A stretch of 64,000 nucleotides of DNA from Lutraria lutraria. Taxonomy: Eukaryota > Mollusca > Bivalvia > Venerida > Mactridae. The stretch lies in assembly GCA_964023205.1 (NCBI GenBank), contig OZ026843.1:10335093-10399092 (forward strand), read 5' to 3'. Both the position numbers and the translations under genes were made by a program. The first letter of the stretch is position 1. Each line of letters begins with the position of its first letter. The notes below the pieces were generated by a model. The model worked only from the letters and a program-made list of their open reading frames with translations, was not told the origin of the DNA and ran no database searches. Positions 22,217-33,900 of this stretch are shown here, piece after piece.

Positions 22217-23120
22217 TATATTTGATAATGTATGGGAAATGTTGAATTCCCTTTGTCCTGGAAAGAAGCATTGGTAATGCCAATTCCTAAGCTGGGCAAG
22301 GATCCCTAGGTAATCCAGATAATTAGCACCCAGTAGCTCTTACCAGCTTTAAACTTTTCTGAGAGAGGCATTTATAAACAAACAGCATGCAGTAGCTGTA
22401 TTAATCGACCTTGAAAGATCTCCCAGAGGCTGCTTTCCAGTTTTTATCGCTGCTTTTTTAAATGAACGTTTCTTTCTGGTTCGTGTGGGAATCTGTCTGT
22501 CAGATCCACAAAAGCAAGAAATGGGTGTGCCGCAGGGCTGTATCCTGTTGGTTACACAATTTGGTATTAAAATCAATAACATAGTCAAGGCTATTAATCC
22601 TGGAGTCTATTGTTCCCTATATGTAGATTTTCTTACAGGTTTTAAATCTTAAAACATGAATTCCAGCAATGTCTAATAAACTTCAAACTTGGTCAAATCA
22701 AAATGGTTTCAAATTTTCAAAACACCAAAGGTATGCATTTCTGCATCAAGAACCAAGTCTCAATCTGGACAACTTGACAATTCAGGCTGTACCAGAATTT
22801 AAATTTCTGTCCAGTCATATTTGACTCTTAAGCTTTTATTTATTAATCATATTAAAAAGTAATGCCAGAAGGCTCTGAACCTAAAGTAGTTGATCACACT
22901 GATTGGGGAGCTGACAGAAAAGTACTTTTACGTTTATATAAATCTCTTATTCGTTCATAACTGGACTATGATCCATTGTATATGGAACAGATTCAATAAA
23001 TAACTATGGTTTAGAGCCTTTAAAACCTCCCCTGTAAATAGCCTTTTTGTTGAAGCAAAAAAATGTTCCTTTATGTTAGAAGGCAAAAACTTGCCATTCA
23101 GTATATAACTTAAATCAAAC
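22217..23120 (+). pseudogene. LINE ORF2: reverse transcriptase remnant
   Basis: Fragments of the RT domain remain in order: an INKQHAVAVLIDLERS-like finger/palm segment (about 22370-22415), MGVPQGCILLV (22521-22555), and YVDF at 22620-22631 in place of the catalytic YxDD, so the active site is destroyed. FKTSPVNSLFVEAK at about 23020-23060 belongs to the thumb region. Between about 22330 and 22365 the text jumps from the RT entry (PSSSYQL) to the later segment, a second internal deletion. Frameshifts and stops are frequent. Confidence 0.75.
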
Positions 23121-23199
23121 CCTTTTAGCCCTACCCTTTTAGCCCTTCCCTTTTAGCCGATTGCTGAATAATCAGAGTTCCAGATATTCCTCCCTGGTC

Positions 23200-23535
23200 C
23201 CATATACCATGAACTGAATGAAACTTACCATACACATCAACCTATTTATACTGATCACTCTAAAGATGGTGGTACTGTTGCTTAGGTGCTGCAGTATCTG
23301 GAAAGAAAATTAAAAAATGTCTTCCAGACAGACCAGTCCTCCTGTTTTTTTCAGCTGAAATGAAGGCCATGCTCTTGCCCTAAATCTTGCTGAGGAATCG
23401 GATTGTAATCATTTAATCATCATATTCTCAGATTTGTTGTCTGCACTACAGGCCCTACACAATTATAAATTTCGCGAGTCCCTCTGCCTGACTGATATCT
23501 TCGAAAGAATCTCTCATCTCTATATATTGCATTTT
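23200..23535 (+). pseudogene. LINE ORF2: RNase H N-terminal remnant
   Basis: IYTDHSKDGGT at about 23250-23282 corresponds to the first catalytic Asp region of RNase H, and FFSAEMKAMLLP at about 23345-23385 to the conserved Glu helix. SDLLSALQALHNYKF at about 23430-23475 carries the next catalytic position. The domain is cut at about 23535 before the C-terminal motif, where a hairpin-ended repeat remnant begins. It degrades the RNA strand of the RNA/DNA hybrid in active elements. Confidence 0.7.
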
Positions 23536-23544
23536 ATGGAATAT

Positions 23545-23750
23545 TCAGGTGATTGAGTAAAGGGCCATCATGGCCCTCTTGTTTTATATACAGTGTATAT
23601 ACAATATCTTAACAACTACTTACAGGAATTCAATGAAACTTCACAGAAATGATAAGCAGTAAGCCTAATTGTGCAAGCAAGTTTTGTTTAAATTAATTTT
23701 AGAGTTATGGCCCTTTGTTTTTTTTATACAGTGTATATTCAGTAAGGTTT
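23545..23750 (+). repeat. Remnants of hairpin-ended repeats
   Basis: GGGCCATCATGGCCC (23562-23576) is a palindromic hairpin, followed at once by TCTTGTT, a terminus like those at 37963 and 61644. To its right lie TCTTAACAACTACTTACAGG and AATTCAATGAAACTTCACAG (about 23608-23648), the same core as in each unit of the 1.2-kb array, then GAGTTATGGCCCTTTG. So the 3' end of one element is followed by the body of another. Confidence 0.65.
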
Positions 23751-23751
23751 A

Positions 23752-23777
23752 GGTGGCCGCAAACACAGGCTTGACTC
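23752..23777 (+). mobile_element. Right-end fragment, CAGTCAAACCTG-family MITE
   Basis: GGTGGCCGCAAACACAGGCT followed by TGACT matches only the right terminal 26 bp of the family. Confidence 0.5.
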
Positions 23778-25001
23778 TAAGAGGTGTCCATTGCACAAAA
23801 TTTGTCTCTGAGGATAACAGTACAAAAATGTACTAAATAATCAATTGTTTAGCTGGTAGGAGAGTTTTTTAAGAAACAGTACTATTTAGTTTATTTTTTG
23901 AGTTTGTGTATTAGTTCCTTAAGCACCAATATTATGTAATTTGAATAAGGAACACAACCTAGAGAAGGAAAGGAGTAAAATCTGGAGAAAGACAAACACT
24001 CACTTTATCCTTAAGTTGAACAGTAATTCAATGACACAAAATTGTCATATTGATTACCCATGTGGGAGTTCACTATTAGTATTTTTTGAAATCTATACAG
24101 TTGGTATGGACATCTTTATTGTGTCTCTGAGTGTATAAATGTATTGAAGTTTATCTGATGTTTTAATAATTAATGATTAAGTTTGGAGAAATAGAGACAT
24201 TTTAGTAATTAAACTGCACAGCGAGCATAAATGAAGTAGATCAATGCTTCAGTGAAATTGTCATTAATTATTAAAACATTGACGTCCCATGAAATGGATT
24301 GGAAGAAAACTTAAGACTGGAACACTATAAAACTTTGAACTGTGATATAATATTGAGAAGTACATGCAAGGTCGTTTGAATTTCACTTGATAAAGGCTTC
24401 TTTAATTGGTTCTGCTGTAGAATTCATTAATCAATCAGGGTGATGTAACTGTCAGTAAAACAGATTGGACTGGCTGCTCATAAAATTAGGAATTTCTAAT
24501 TTATTTTTTTTTTTGATGACACAGTCTAGGTTGTACCATTTTCACTTTAGATGAAAGTAAAATGTTTACATGTTAAACGAATGAGTTATGGGTGTTAGAA
24601 AGGGGTGCTAGCTAACTTATCATGTACATGTGGAATGCATGTGCCACAGTAAGGGTAAACTGGTATAAATACAAGTGGTACACTATTCTGATAGAAATTA
24701 ACAACATTCAGTCACCAAATGTAATTCTGAACTTGGAAATACTAATTATTCTGATTTGAAAATAGCTTTAAATTTGTGGACATCAATAAGTGAAATATTT
24801 ACCACAGACTGTAAAGATAGATCATGTATTTATGTTCTGAACATTATGTTTGATTGGATCGATATACAGTATAAAATTTGGAACATGTTTGATTATATGA
24901 CTGACTACTGTTACAGACCCGGGCCATATGATAGGGTAAGCCACTTACGCTATGGTAGATCTGTTAACTAGTATATTTGGATACAGACCTACAGTAAATT
25001 T
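23778..25001. other. AT-rich sequence, no gene seen
   Basis: Short open frames at 23941-24138 and 24756-24971 have no recognisable domain. Confidence 0.5.
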
Positions 25002-25077
25002 CGAGGGCTCAGCGCAACACTGTTGTAACTTGTTCTAATTTCAATATGAGTTACAATACTGTTGCGCTGAAGCCTCG
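25002..25077 (+). mobile_element. 76-bp palindromic element, copy 1
   Basis: CGAGGGCTCAGCGCAACACT pairs with the inverted GTTGCGCTGAAGCCTCG. The stem is about 29 bp with a spacer of about 18 nt (TTGTTCTAATTTCAATAT type). This copy is the most diverged and has lost its 4-bp flanking match. Confidence 0.9.
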
Positions 25078-25546
25078 TACTGTTAGTACACATTCATCTC
25101 AAAGATCCTGTCATTTAGTAGGAAAGCATTGTGTATCAGCTGTTAGTTCATTGAAGAACTGCATCATGTACGTTTTCTTGTTGGATTGAAACCATTGGCG
25201 CCCGGCCCATTCCGCATGATATATGTGCTGTAACTATGTACCAAGCGATAAAGCTTGAATGTAAAATATCTTATCTCGAACAAATCTATGTAATATCTCC
25301 AGTTTAATTAAGTCTGTGGCATTATTTTGAATTTGTTTAATTTTGCTTCACACCTGAAGTATAATTGCATGTCAAATCAATAAGCAGTTAATTAATAAAT
25401 AATCCAATAGTTTGTTACTGCGTTTTATTTTTTAAGATTTGTCTTACCGATTTCTCTCAGTATATTGACCAATTTTAAAATGGTTCATTAATCTTTAATG
25501 TAATTTGTACACATTCTATGGTTGTAGTTGATTGGTAGACAAAATT

Positions 25547-25622
25547 CGAGGGCTCAGCGCAGCACTGTCGTAACTTGTTCTTATTTCAATATGAGTTACG
25601 ACACTGTTGCGCTGAACCCTCG
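25547..25622 (+). mobile_element. 76-bp palindromic element, copy 2
   Basis: Same length and structure as copy 1. The flanks are AATT on the left and AATT on the right, a perfect 4-bp candidate target duplication. Confidence 0.92.
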
Positions 25623-25679
25623 AATTATTGGTGTTTAAAGGTTTTAATTATCTGCTTATGCCCGATGATTTCTCTGATT

Positions 25680-27450
25680 CATATGTTAGTAAGGCTGTGG
25701 CCGGGTACCAGTCATTTAAGTGCGCTGGATTTGTAACCCGGCGATCTGGGCGATAACCTTTAATAATTTCCATAAAAATTTGGCAACTGTTGAATGTCTA
25801 AATTCCTCAACTTATTGAGAAGTTGCAGCCTCCTAGTAGAAGGGCAAGTTAGTACTAGTTAAAAAATAGTTGAGGTAACAATCTAATTTGATGAAGAAAT
25901 TATAATTAGACGTGGCTTCAGATTTAAAAAAATAATTAACAAGGGCAACTACTCTTTCAGAATTTTCAGAATCTGTCCTAGAATAAATGAAAATCATTTT
26001 TCATACAATGGGGATCAAGATAAATTTTAGGGCCACTTTTTTATCAACTTATTCAACAATTTGTTGACATAACAATTATTCAGGCGTAAGACAGGAATAA
26101 TAATTGTTTTCTTTCTGATTTTTTTATTGAATAAATCTGCTACCAAATAAATCTGATTGCATATAAATCTTTGCTTTATGAATGTTACAATCGGATGATA
26201 AAAAATAGATATCACAATATTCATCATCTCTATGAGATATTTCTTCCATATATGTTAGGACTATATCCCCCTAGGGACATTTTAGGCTCCAATATGATTG
26301 TACTGTAAACAAATGTGCTGTATTTATTGGGTGTTGTTAGTGCTATAAGCCTGTCACATCCCCGTGGAGTCTCTTCTAATAATGTGTCATAATACTGCTA
26401 GATAAGACGGACTGTTTCTCCCATTCTGCTATTTTAGAGACAATTTCTGAGCGCCTTTGTGATTCTGATATTGATCTAGATCAACTAGAGGCTTTTCATT
26501 CATCTGTCACCAATGATTGGTGTTTCGTGAAGATTGGTGCACATTTTCATTAGAGGCAATAATCTGTTGATAACACTGTGATTATGGTAGATATTATGAG
26601 TAATTTTCTGGCACCTCTGGTAAGTACTTCAATATCTCACTGAAATGACATTTGTTGCTCCTGTAATATTGAAGTACTGTTGCTTTTTATGGAAATGATA
26701 TGATAGGCTGTCGTTATGAATACTTTAATACACAGCTTGAAATGATGATGATTTAAAGGATGCAAGATATATTACTGTATAAAAATAAATTACATTTTTT
26801 TCTGTCATAATATATTATTATATAAAATTATATTACATGACTGTGTATTCATTTATATATATTTATTTTTTTCAATTAGAGCTATTGAATGCTTTTTTTA
26901 CAAACTGTATCATGTTTCATAACAAAATAATGTACCGGGTAAGAATTAAATGTGACAATGATGTATAATATCTTACATAAATTATACTCTTTGTGGGGTG
27001 TTTAATTAAGCTATAGTTAGCTGGTTGAAGTAGAGTTGCTATGGTTTCGTATAAGTCTAATGAAAGATGGTATTACTTTAACTTATGAGGTATGTTACCA
27101 GACTATGATATAGTTTATGAAGAACTGATACGAGGGTCTGAGGAAGTTTGACTCCTGATCTGGATAATCACTTCCTGATGATTAGGGCTCTCATTTGAGC
27201 CTTAATTAAAGTGGCATTTTGACTCAACTCTTGAGAATTGGTACCAAAGGGTTAAATTTACTATTATATTAGCGGAAATTTTGTTGACTCTTCAAGTTGT
27301 TATCAGCCAAGGGTAGTTTTGTCCCCCTAGTTTTGAAGTCCAGTGAGTACCTTGATAATCTATGATGATTTTCAAGCAAAACCTAATTCCTTGAATTGAA
27401 ATTATTAGGAATATCACTAAGTAACTTTGTCTCTGTAATTCTTTGATTAC
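25680..27450. other. AT-rich sequence, no gene seen
   Basis: Contains a small inverted pair GCCGGGTACC / GTAACCCGGC (about 25700-25745). A 50-codon open stretch at 26403-26552, preceded by a polypyrimidine-AG, has no recognisable domain. Confidence 0.45.
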
Positions 27451-27631
27451 GTACACTCATAGCCTGAGCACTCTGTAGAGCAACAGCCTCTCTACAACAA
27501 CACCTTCAAAATATCCATCAGCTAATATATTATTAAATAAACAGATATTTACTATACATTGTACCAACCTCTAAACAATGGCTAATATTTGCAGCTCCCA
27601 CAGAATGTTTCTCTACAGAGGTTGTATTGTA
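27451..27631. mobile_element. Decayed MITE, ACAGTxCAACCTCTC family
   Basis: GAGCAACAGCCTCTCTACAA and the right end CTCTACAGAGGTTGTATTGT, then A, match the family at 2110 and 31131. The left terminus is not clear. Confidence 0.5.
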
Positions 27632-27711
27632 TATCCATTGATTTTAATAAAGAACATCTTTTTAAAATGAACATAATCTTCATATTATGGTACATTCACA
27701 AATACAACAAA

Positions 27712-27872
27712 ATCAAAGTACTGAAAGTACTTATGGAAACTGAACTTACATAGACATGTGCTATAACATGACACAGGCAGTTGTAGAAAAACCTACTACT
27801 TTGTTCCACATCAAAATCCATGCCCACCAAACGGGTAACGGCTATGCGATGCTGAACTATCATTCAGTTTCC
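27712..27872 (+). mobile_element. MITE-like repeat, ATCAAAGTACTG family
   Basis: Starts ATCAAAGTACTGAAAGTACT, then TATGGAAACTGAAC; ends GCTGAACTATCATTCAGTTT. A CACATCAAAATCCATGC phrase and ACGGCTATGCGATGCTGAAC near the right end match the copies at 43149 and 55412. Confidence 0.8.
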
Positions 27873-28452
27873 AAAAATGAAGCGAAAAAAGTTTAGTGTG
27901 ATTTTTTTTACTGAGATGTCAATCTTGCTTTAAACATTTTTAATCTTCTTACAAAGTTATAGAAGGATCTCTGTTGTTTGGGAGATTTTATAGGGCAAGG
28001 TGAAGGTCAAAGAGACCAGAAATTATGGGTCAATGTCAACTGATCAACATCAGCAGATCAGTGGTATAAGACTTGATTCGACTAAATACACACCCCATAC
28101 TCCACAATACATTGAACATGACTTGTATGCATCATTTAATTAAGTAAAGCTCAGGCCCCTTTGAAAAGAAATCATAAATTTTTCATGAACTTTTCTTGCA
28201 TATAATATGAATAGTTCATGATGTATGAATGATTATTTGACAGGGATGGTCTCATTTAAGTCTTTCTTTACCTGCAGGTTAATTATGCTCTATATTAAGG
28301 TACCCGAGTACTTCTTCTCCAAATAGAATTTACTTAATATGAAAGATTAATATGTTGCTTATAAAAAAAAGCACCAATATTTTTGTGGTGGTAAAAACAT
28401 TTTGTGTCAAGAACAGTCTGCATACAGACCTAATTGTAAATATCAAATATAA

Positions 28453-28680
28453 GTGGTTAGCGTGGGTGCCTTTGGAGAGGGAGTTGGAAGGTTCGAATCA
28501 AGTGGAGACTGGATTAGAACTGATGTGGGTGATTGGTGAGCCGCCAGCTAGTTAAATAATGGTTACTGATGCCCATTTCATTAAGACGTCTGGCAAAAAG
28601 AGAAGTGAATCGGGAGGTACTGTGTGAAGTTGTGAACGAAAGATAATTGTGTCATAAGCCAACTTCGTTGGCCTTTTTAA
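28453..28680 (+). mobile_element. tRNA-derived SINE, second type
   Basis: A-box-like GTGGTTAGCGTGGG (28453-28466) and B box GGTTCGAATCA (28490-28500) sit at normal tRNA spacing. The body differs from the SINE at 6869. It may end near the hairpin GCCAACTTCGTTGGC (28658-28672) followed by CTTTTT, which could serve as a polymerase III stop. No clear target duplication was found. Confidence 0.6.
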
Positions 28681-28927
28681 TAGGGTTGACACTATTATAA
28701 ACAAAACCTGTACCTTTTATATTAGGACCCAGTCCTTCAAACAATTAGACAGAGGAGCACATTTACTATTTTAATCCACTGATATTTCACTGAAAACTTC
28801 TGCGAATATAGAATTTATTTATTTTATGTTGAAGGGAGTAATGTTCTATTATCTATACACAACAATGTATTGATATAGCTGATATTTGGTGTAAGCAAGA
28901 CAGGCATCAACATGATTGGCTACAAAG

Positions 28928-29003
28928 CGAGGGCTCAGCGCAACACTATCGTAACTTGTTCTTATTTCAATATGAGTTACGACACTCTTGCGTTGAACCC
29001 TCG
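28928..29003 (+). mobile_element. 76-bp palindromic element, copy 3
   Basis: Same length; carries the ACACTATCGTAAC / GACACTCTTGCGTTGAACCC variant shared only with copy 6 at 59803. Flanks AAAG/AAAA match at three of four positions. Confidence 0.9.
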
Positions 29004-29084
29004 AAAAGTGCATGTAATTACCCCAGCATCCAACTTAGTATGAAATCTCAAATACCATGGTTATACAATCACTCAGCCAGGATG

Positions 29085-29508
29085 CAATAGTATATAAGTT
29101 ATATTGTCACTTAACCAGGTTGCAGTCAGTTATTTTGTCACTCAGCCGGATTGCACAAGGTTATAAATTTACTCCCCTAGAATACTGAAGAGCATACTTA
29201 AACACTCAGCCAGGATACAGAAGGTTATACTAACACTCAGTCGGGATACATTCTGTTACTCTCCTGGGATACAGAAGGTTATACTAACACTCAGTCGGGA
29301 TACATTCTGTTACTCTCCTGGGATACAGAAGGTGATGCTATCACTCAGCCGGGATACAGTCTGTCACTGTCCTGGGATACAGAAGGTGATGCTATCACTC
29401 AGCCGGGATACAGTCTGTCACTGTCCTGGGATACAGAAGGTGATGCTATCACTCAGCCAGGATACAGAAGGTTATACTAACACTCAGCCAGGATTCAGAT
29501 TACCAAGG
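29085..29508 (+). repeat. Minisatellite with 27-bp monomers in 54-bp higher-order units
   Basis: The core CACTCAGCCGGGATACAG alternates with CTCCTGGGATACAGAAGG, so two 27-bp monomers alternate. The 54-bp pair repeats exactly (for example starts at 29233 and 29287). Monomers at the left (29085-29220) are diverged, those in the middle nearly identical. Because 54 is divisible by three, one frame stays open for 60 codons (29332-29514), which I regard as a by-product. Confidence 0.93.
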
Positions 29509-29970
29509 AAATGAAATGGCCTTCCTTAGATCAAGATTTCTCTAATGTTTAGTGTCTAGTGTAATAATTTGTCTGACTGGACAAATGGCTGTAGGAGGGT
29601 GTATTTTATTGTGACAACTTAGTCTGATCTTAAGACATATAACCAAGGTGTGAAAATGCCAATACTATTATTTCTGATAGTGTTGTTATAAATGGTCATA
29701 TTATCTTCATAATTTCTCATAGTGTGTTGTTATAAATGGTTATATTATGGTCTCTTATACTGGCAGGATGATATAATCTACTGCTGTAATAACATTAATA
29801 AGAGACCAGAAACTCAAGATGACACTCTGTTGTAGATTTACTGTAATGTTACATTTCAGACTTTGAATATCCATGGTGCTAATAATACACAGTGTACAAT
29901 AAAGAACCAGGAAAAGCTATTCGAAAAGAGTAGGTATATAAATGACCGGTTCTCTTGTTTCCGTAATAAT

Positions 29971-30005
29971 CTCCCCTCTCCCTCTCTCTCTCTCTCTCTC
30001 TCCCT

Positions 30006-30037
<32 letters not shown>

Positions 30038-30039
30038 CT
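29971..30039 (+). repeat. (CT)n microsatellite with CCCTCT interruptions
   Basis: About 69 bp of CT dinucleotides interrupted by three CCCTCT steps. The open frames through it (Leu-Ser or Arg-Glu runs) are artefacts. Confidence 0.97.
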
Positions 30040-30096
30040 GGACAGGGTGGCTCTGAAATGACTATAGCTGCTAAAGGGCTGTTCAACAACAAATAA

Positions 30097-31130
30097 ATAA
30101 ATGAATTAAAATGTTTCCCATCTTAAACAAAACTGTGTATAATATCCTTGTCATTGTTACTGATAGATCTTGTCTACTGTAGCTTTAACTACATAGGATT
30201 ATTTCTGAGAAGTCTTTTAATTTGATGGCTACTTATTTGAAGAAAGACGCCACTGTCTGAAAAGTTTGCTAGACAAATGACTTTAAAGTTTTAATGCTTT
30301 TGAAAAAACAAAACAAGTTTGACTGTTTGAATATGTCTGATTGTATAGGTGGATGTAATATTTAACATAAATATGTGTTTTCTCTAAACTACAGGAATGA
30401 TGATGAGTATAAATAATGAGGAATTTTCTATTTCCTTTTTGAAGCAGGACTTACATTTAATCTGTTTTGTAGCTCATAGATATCTTGAATTACTCTGTCT
30501 GTTTATAACTATATATATACAATTGTGTGTATTAAAGCTTTCTGAGTCTGGATTGCGAAACGCTCAAAGTTGTACAGGTTGCCTTATGAAATGATATTAA
30601 AATGCAAAACTGGAATTACACAGTAGTCTGGAGTCTTATTGAACAGTAAAACTGTTTTCCTTTGTGCATACTTTTACTGGAAACCTTTTGGAATCTAAAT
30701 CCGAGTGACTTTTACGACTTCTACATCCAAATCAAATTTTAATTGCTCCAACCCTCCGAAACATTTAAATTTGTTTTATTTCACGGTACTATATGCATTA
30801 ATAGCTTGTCACATGTGATACTATTGCGCAATATTCAGTTGGCAACATTTCAAGTTGAGAATTTTATTGACTAGCTCACACAATGTCAGTCCAAGTTACC
30901 ATGACTGATGTTCTATATTATTCAGTATTTTCTCTAAATATTCAAAATGCTGCCTACGCATTTTATGCACATTTTACTGACTGTGCGTATTTTATAAGAT
31001 GTGTGACTCACTATAAAAGATGTTATTCTTAGTATTATGGTCACATATGGAGTGTTGTTATATGTTTTAAAGGAGTGTACACAACAAATAAGACAGTTTA
31101 AAGTAATATTGCTAGATCTAAAGTGTTGAT
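30097..31130. other. AT-rich sequence, no gene seen
   Basis: No gene or repeat recognised. Confidence 0.5.
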
Positions 31131-31287
31131 TTCTCTCTGAGCGGCCCTCTCTTGAGCAGCAACCTCCCTTCAGCAACAGCGTGATGTTATCCACTGCACG
31201 ATTTTACTATTAATAGAGCAAAGCCTCTCTACAACAACATAATTTTGCTTCTCCCAAAGGGTGTTGCTTTGGAGAGGTTGCACTGTA
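31131..31287. mobile_element. MITE, ACAGTxCAACCTCTC family
   Basis: The right end GGAGAGGTTGCACTGTA is intact, and AACATAATTTTGCTTCTCCC plus AAAGGGTGTTGCT matches the copy at 2110 closely. The left TIR is partly lost (CTCTCTGAGCGGCCCTCTCT). Confidence 0.75.
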
Positions 31288-31719
31288 AATACAATCAAAC
31301 CAGTTTATCTGAGCTATAGATATAGAGACAGTAAGAAGCAATATCATAAACTTTGAAGTCTTTATCTCTATATTGGCAAAACGTATTGTTACAATGTGGT
31401 TTTTAAAATGAATAGATCTTGTCAGCTTAAAGATGGGACTTCACTGAATTACTCAGTGCTGTCCCCTGTCCCAATTCTGAGTCCTGGATAAAAGCCTAGT
31501 GCACTTACTTCTTTAGTGTTTAAACCTGAAAAAAGTGGTCTTTATATTAAAGTGATTCTATTATCAAGGTGAATTATATACATAGATAATTATATACATA
31601 GATAAATATACAGAGGGAAATTTGGGAACCGAAATTTTATTTCGGATAAGACCAGGTTTTCGGATATTTCGATGTGGCCTTTATAATGAGTTAGTTATTG
31701 CATGAGGTGTCACTGTATG

Positions 31720-31881
31720 TACAGTCAAACATGTGTTAGCAGCTACCTCTGAATAAAGGCTATTCTTTTAAAAATTGTCATTGATCATCCAGATAAAAAA
31801 AAACTGAATAAAGGCCACCTGTCAATAAAGGCCATATTATGTCTATCCAAAGGATGGCCTTTGTTCACTGGTTTGACTGTA
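31720..31881 (-). mobile_element. Pogo/Tigger-like MITE (CAGTCAAACCTG family), reverse copy
   Basis: TACAGTCAAACATGTGTTAG at the left and CTGGTTTGACTGTA at the right, both ends present and flanked by TA. The internal GGATGGCCTTTGTTCAC and GGCCACCTGTCAATAAAGGC phrases are in the opposite orientation to those of the other copies. Confidence 0.85.
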
Positions 31882-31899
31882 ACATTATGCCTAATATAC

Positions 31900-33775
31900 T
31901 GAAATACTGTAATTTCAAACAATACAATTTGATTATGTGTAAAACAATCTTTTTAAATCCCTATTTCGTGTACTGTTAAAAGTCACCCCACATGATGTTC
32001 ATGAGATTCACAAGAAAAGCATGCTAAGCATGATGTCCTATGTAAGCAACTTTAGTTTTGTAGATACTTGTGTTTAAATTTAATAAAAGTTTGTCTGAGC
32101 TGTTTAGATTTTAACAATGATGATTTTATTCCATGGATGTTTTTTTAGCATTTTTTCCATCACTTATTGTTAAGAGTACTAAATAAGATGATGGCTAAAT
32201 AAGATGATGGTAAGTATTGTAAAGTTTAATAATTTATTATGTTTAGTTCTATGTATAGGCTAGTTTTTCGTAAATTAAGAAAAGCTAAAAAGATCAGTTA
32301 AAAAAAATCAGTAAATGCATACTGGTATGTATGCTCCAGAGTTCTTGAGAATGAAGAAAAAGAAGTATCCACTATAGCTTTTTAGTTAAGTCAAGGACAC
32401 CCAAGTATGCATTATAACCATCTTAGTGCTGTGTCTCTAGCACATGCGCAATGTGTACTAAGTCATTCTACAAAACTAAGAAGTTGGACCACCTGTTTAA
32501 TATTCTATTAAGATGAAGAAAGCAAAACATTTAAATGATCCTTGTCACTGATTGGATAAGAAAGTGATGTGAGCACTAAATGATGAGACTACTTAGTTCT
32601 TCTTGTCAAATCTCACACTCTGAGCCAGTAGGACCAGTAGGTAACTAAGTGTTAATTAGTAAAAGTTGTAGGTCTGAAACCTGGGTGAGATATAATGTCA
32701 TGTTTACCTGTGTTTTATATTCAAAATAAGCTGACCTTTTAGCTCATTTAAAGGTGTTTGTTAGACCTTGACACCCCAGGTTTGTTAATTAAGTCCCGGG
32801 TGTGGCACGATCATGTTCTCTGTGCTGATTATGTACAAGTATGTCTAAGGGCCACTCTTCATTCACTGCTGATTTTGTTGAAGACATTTATGTATAAATT
32901 AATATTGTGTATATGAGTCAGTCTTCATCATAATGCATTACATGTACTGTAAGTACAGTTTTCTTTAATTATTGCTGATTTGAAGATGGTGGGCATGCAT
33001 ACATTTTTAGAAGGTGTGAATTTGTTAAAATTGATTGTTAATTAATATATAATAGCTAAAGATTTTGTGATATTTTCAATAATAAAATAATCATTGAAAG
33101 AGCAGGAGTGTATCAAAGACAAAATCACTAGAGGGGGATGCACTGTGGGAAGTCGTCCCTCATTGAACATAAATTATAACTGTCAACTATGCAGTCTTGC
33201 TGTGTAAGCCCCTGGTCTATTATTAATGTTTCCAAAAGTTTTACTGCAAAATGTATACAATGTAATATTCCTTACATATGAACAAATTTAAGGACTCTTT
33301 ATATTTGTACATGAATGAATATCTTTATCCTGTTGACACAGATGGCATACGCTGGTCCATAATAATAATAATTCCCATATCTTAAGTTGTATTCTTTTTA
33401 TTGATCGAGATTTTAAAGGGTATTGATGGCAGGGTAACATCTTGTCGTAATCTCAGTATATAACACAATGGAAAATCTCATGTTTTTATGACTTCAAAAT
33501 GTATGAAAGTCTTGTCCTCAACTCTAAACGTATTCAGTTTTATTTTAGTTATTTAGAAAGACGGATTGTTGGCATAGTAACTAAACTGAATTATGTCTGG
33601 ATTTAAGTTTGATGACAAAAAAGATGTAGGTCATTTTGTTTGTTTGTGTAATGCGGAATATTGTATATAAAGTAATGTATGTTTTTACACCCTATTATTA
33701 CATTATGATTTTATCATAACTGTTAAAATTTTATTTAATTAAATAGAATTTACTCTGAAATCAGACTTTTTTTAT
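31900..33775. other. AT-rich sequence, no gene seen
   Basis: No gene or mobile element recognised. A short direct repeat CTAAATAAGATGATGG occurs at about 32180-32210. Confidence 0.5.
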
Positions 33776-33779
33776 GTGA

Positions 33780-33900
33780 TTTATGTAGAGATATTGACAG
33801 TAACTTGTGGAGAACAGGGTTATTATTGGCATTGCACCCAGGAACACTTGTTAGGTAACCAGTACCTGCTAGTTTATATATGAAATACTGTAAAAACACA
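33780..33900 (+). mobile_element. SINE 3' tail fragment
   Basis: CCCAGGAACACTTGTTAGGT (33838-33857) followed by AACCAGTACCTGCTAGTTTA and ATGAAATACTGTAAAAACAC parallels the body and tail of the SINE at 6869-7087. No tRNA head (A/B box) is present, so it is 5'-truncated or decayed. Confidence 0.55.

Noticed and set aside
26403..26552. 50-codon open stretch after a polypyrimidine-AG
   Set aside because: No donor site, no recognisable domain and no start; kept only as a note.
28658..28682. GCCAAC-TTC-GTTGGC hairpin followed by CTTTTT, resembling a rho-independent terminator
   Set aside because: The context is eukaryotic; at most it is the end of a polymerase III-type SINE.
29085..29508. CRISPR-like array
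   Set aside because: The monomers are contiguous with no unique spacers, and the sequence is from an animal genome.
29856..30096. Open frames with Arg-Glu or Leu-Ser runs
   Set aside because: They are translations of the (CT)n microsatellite.
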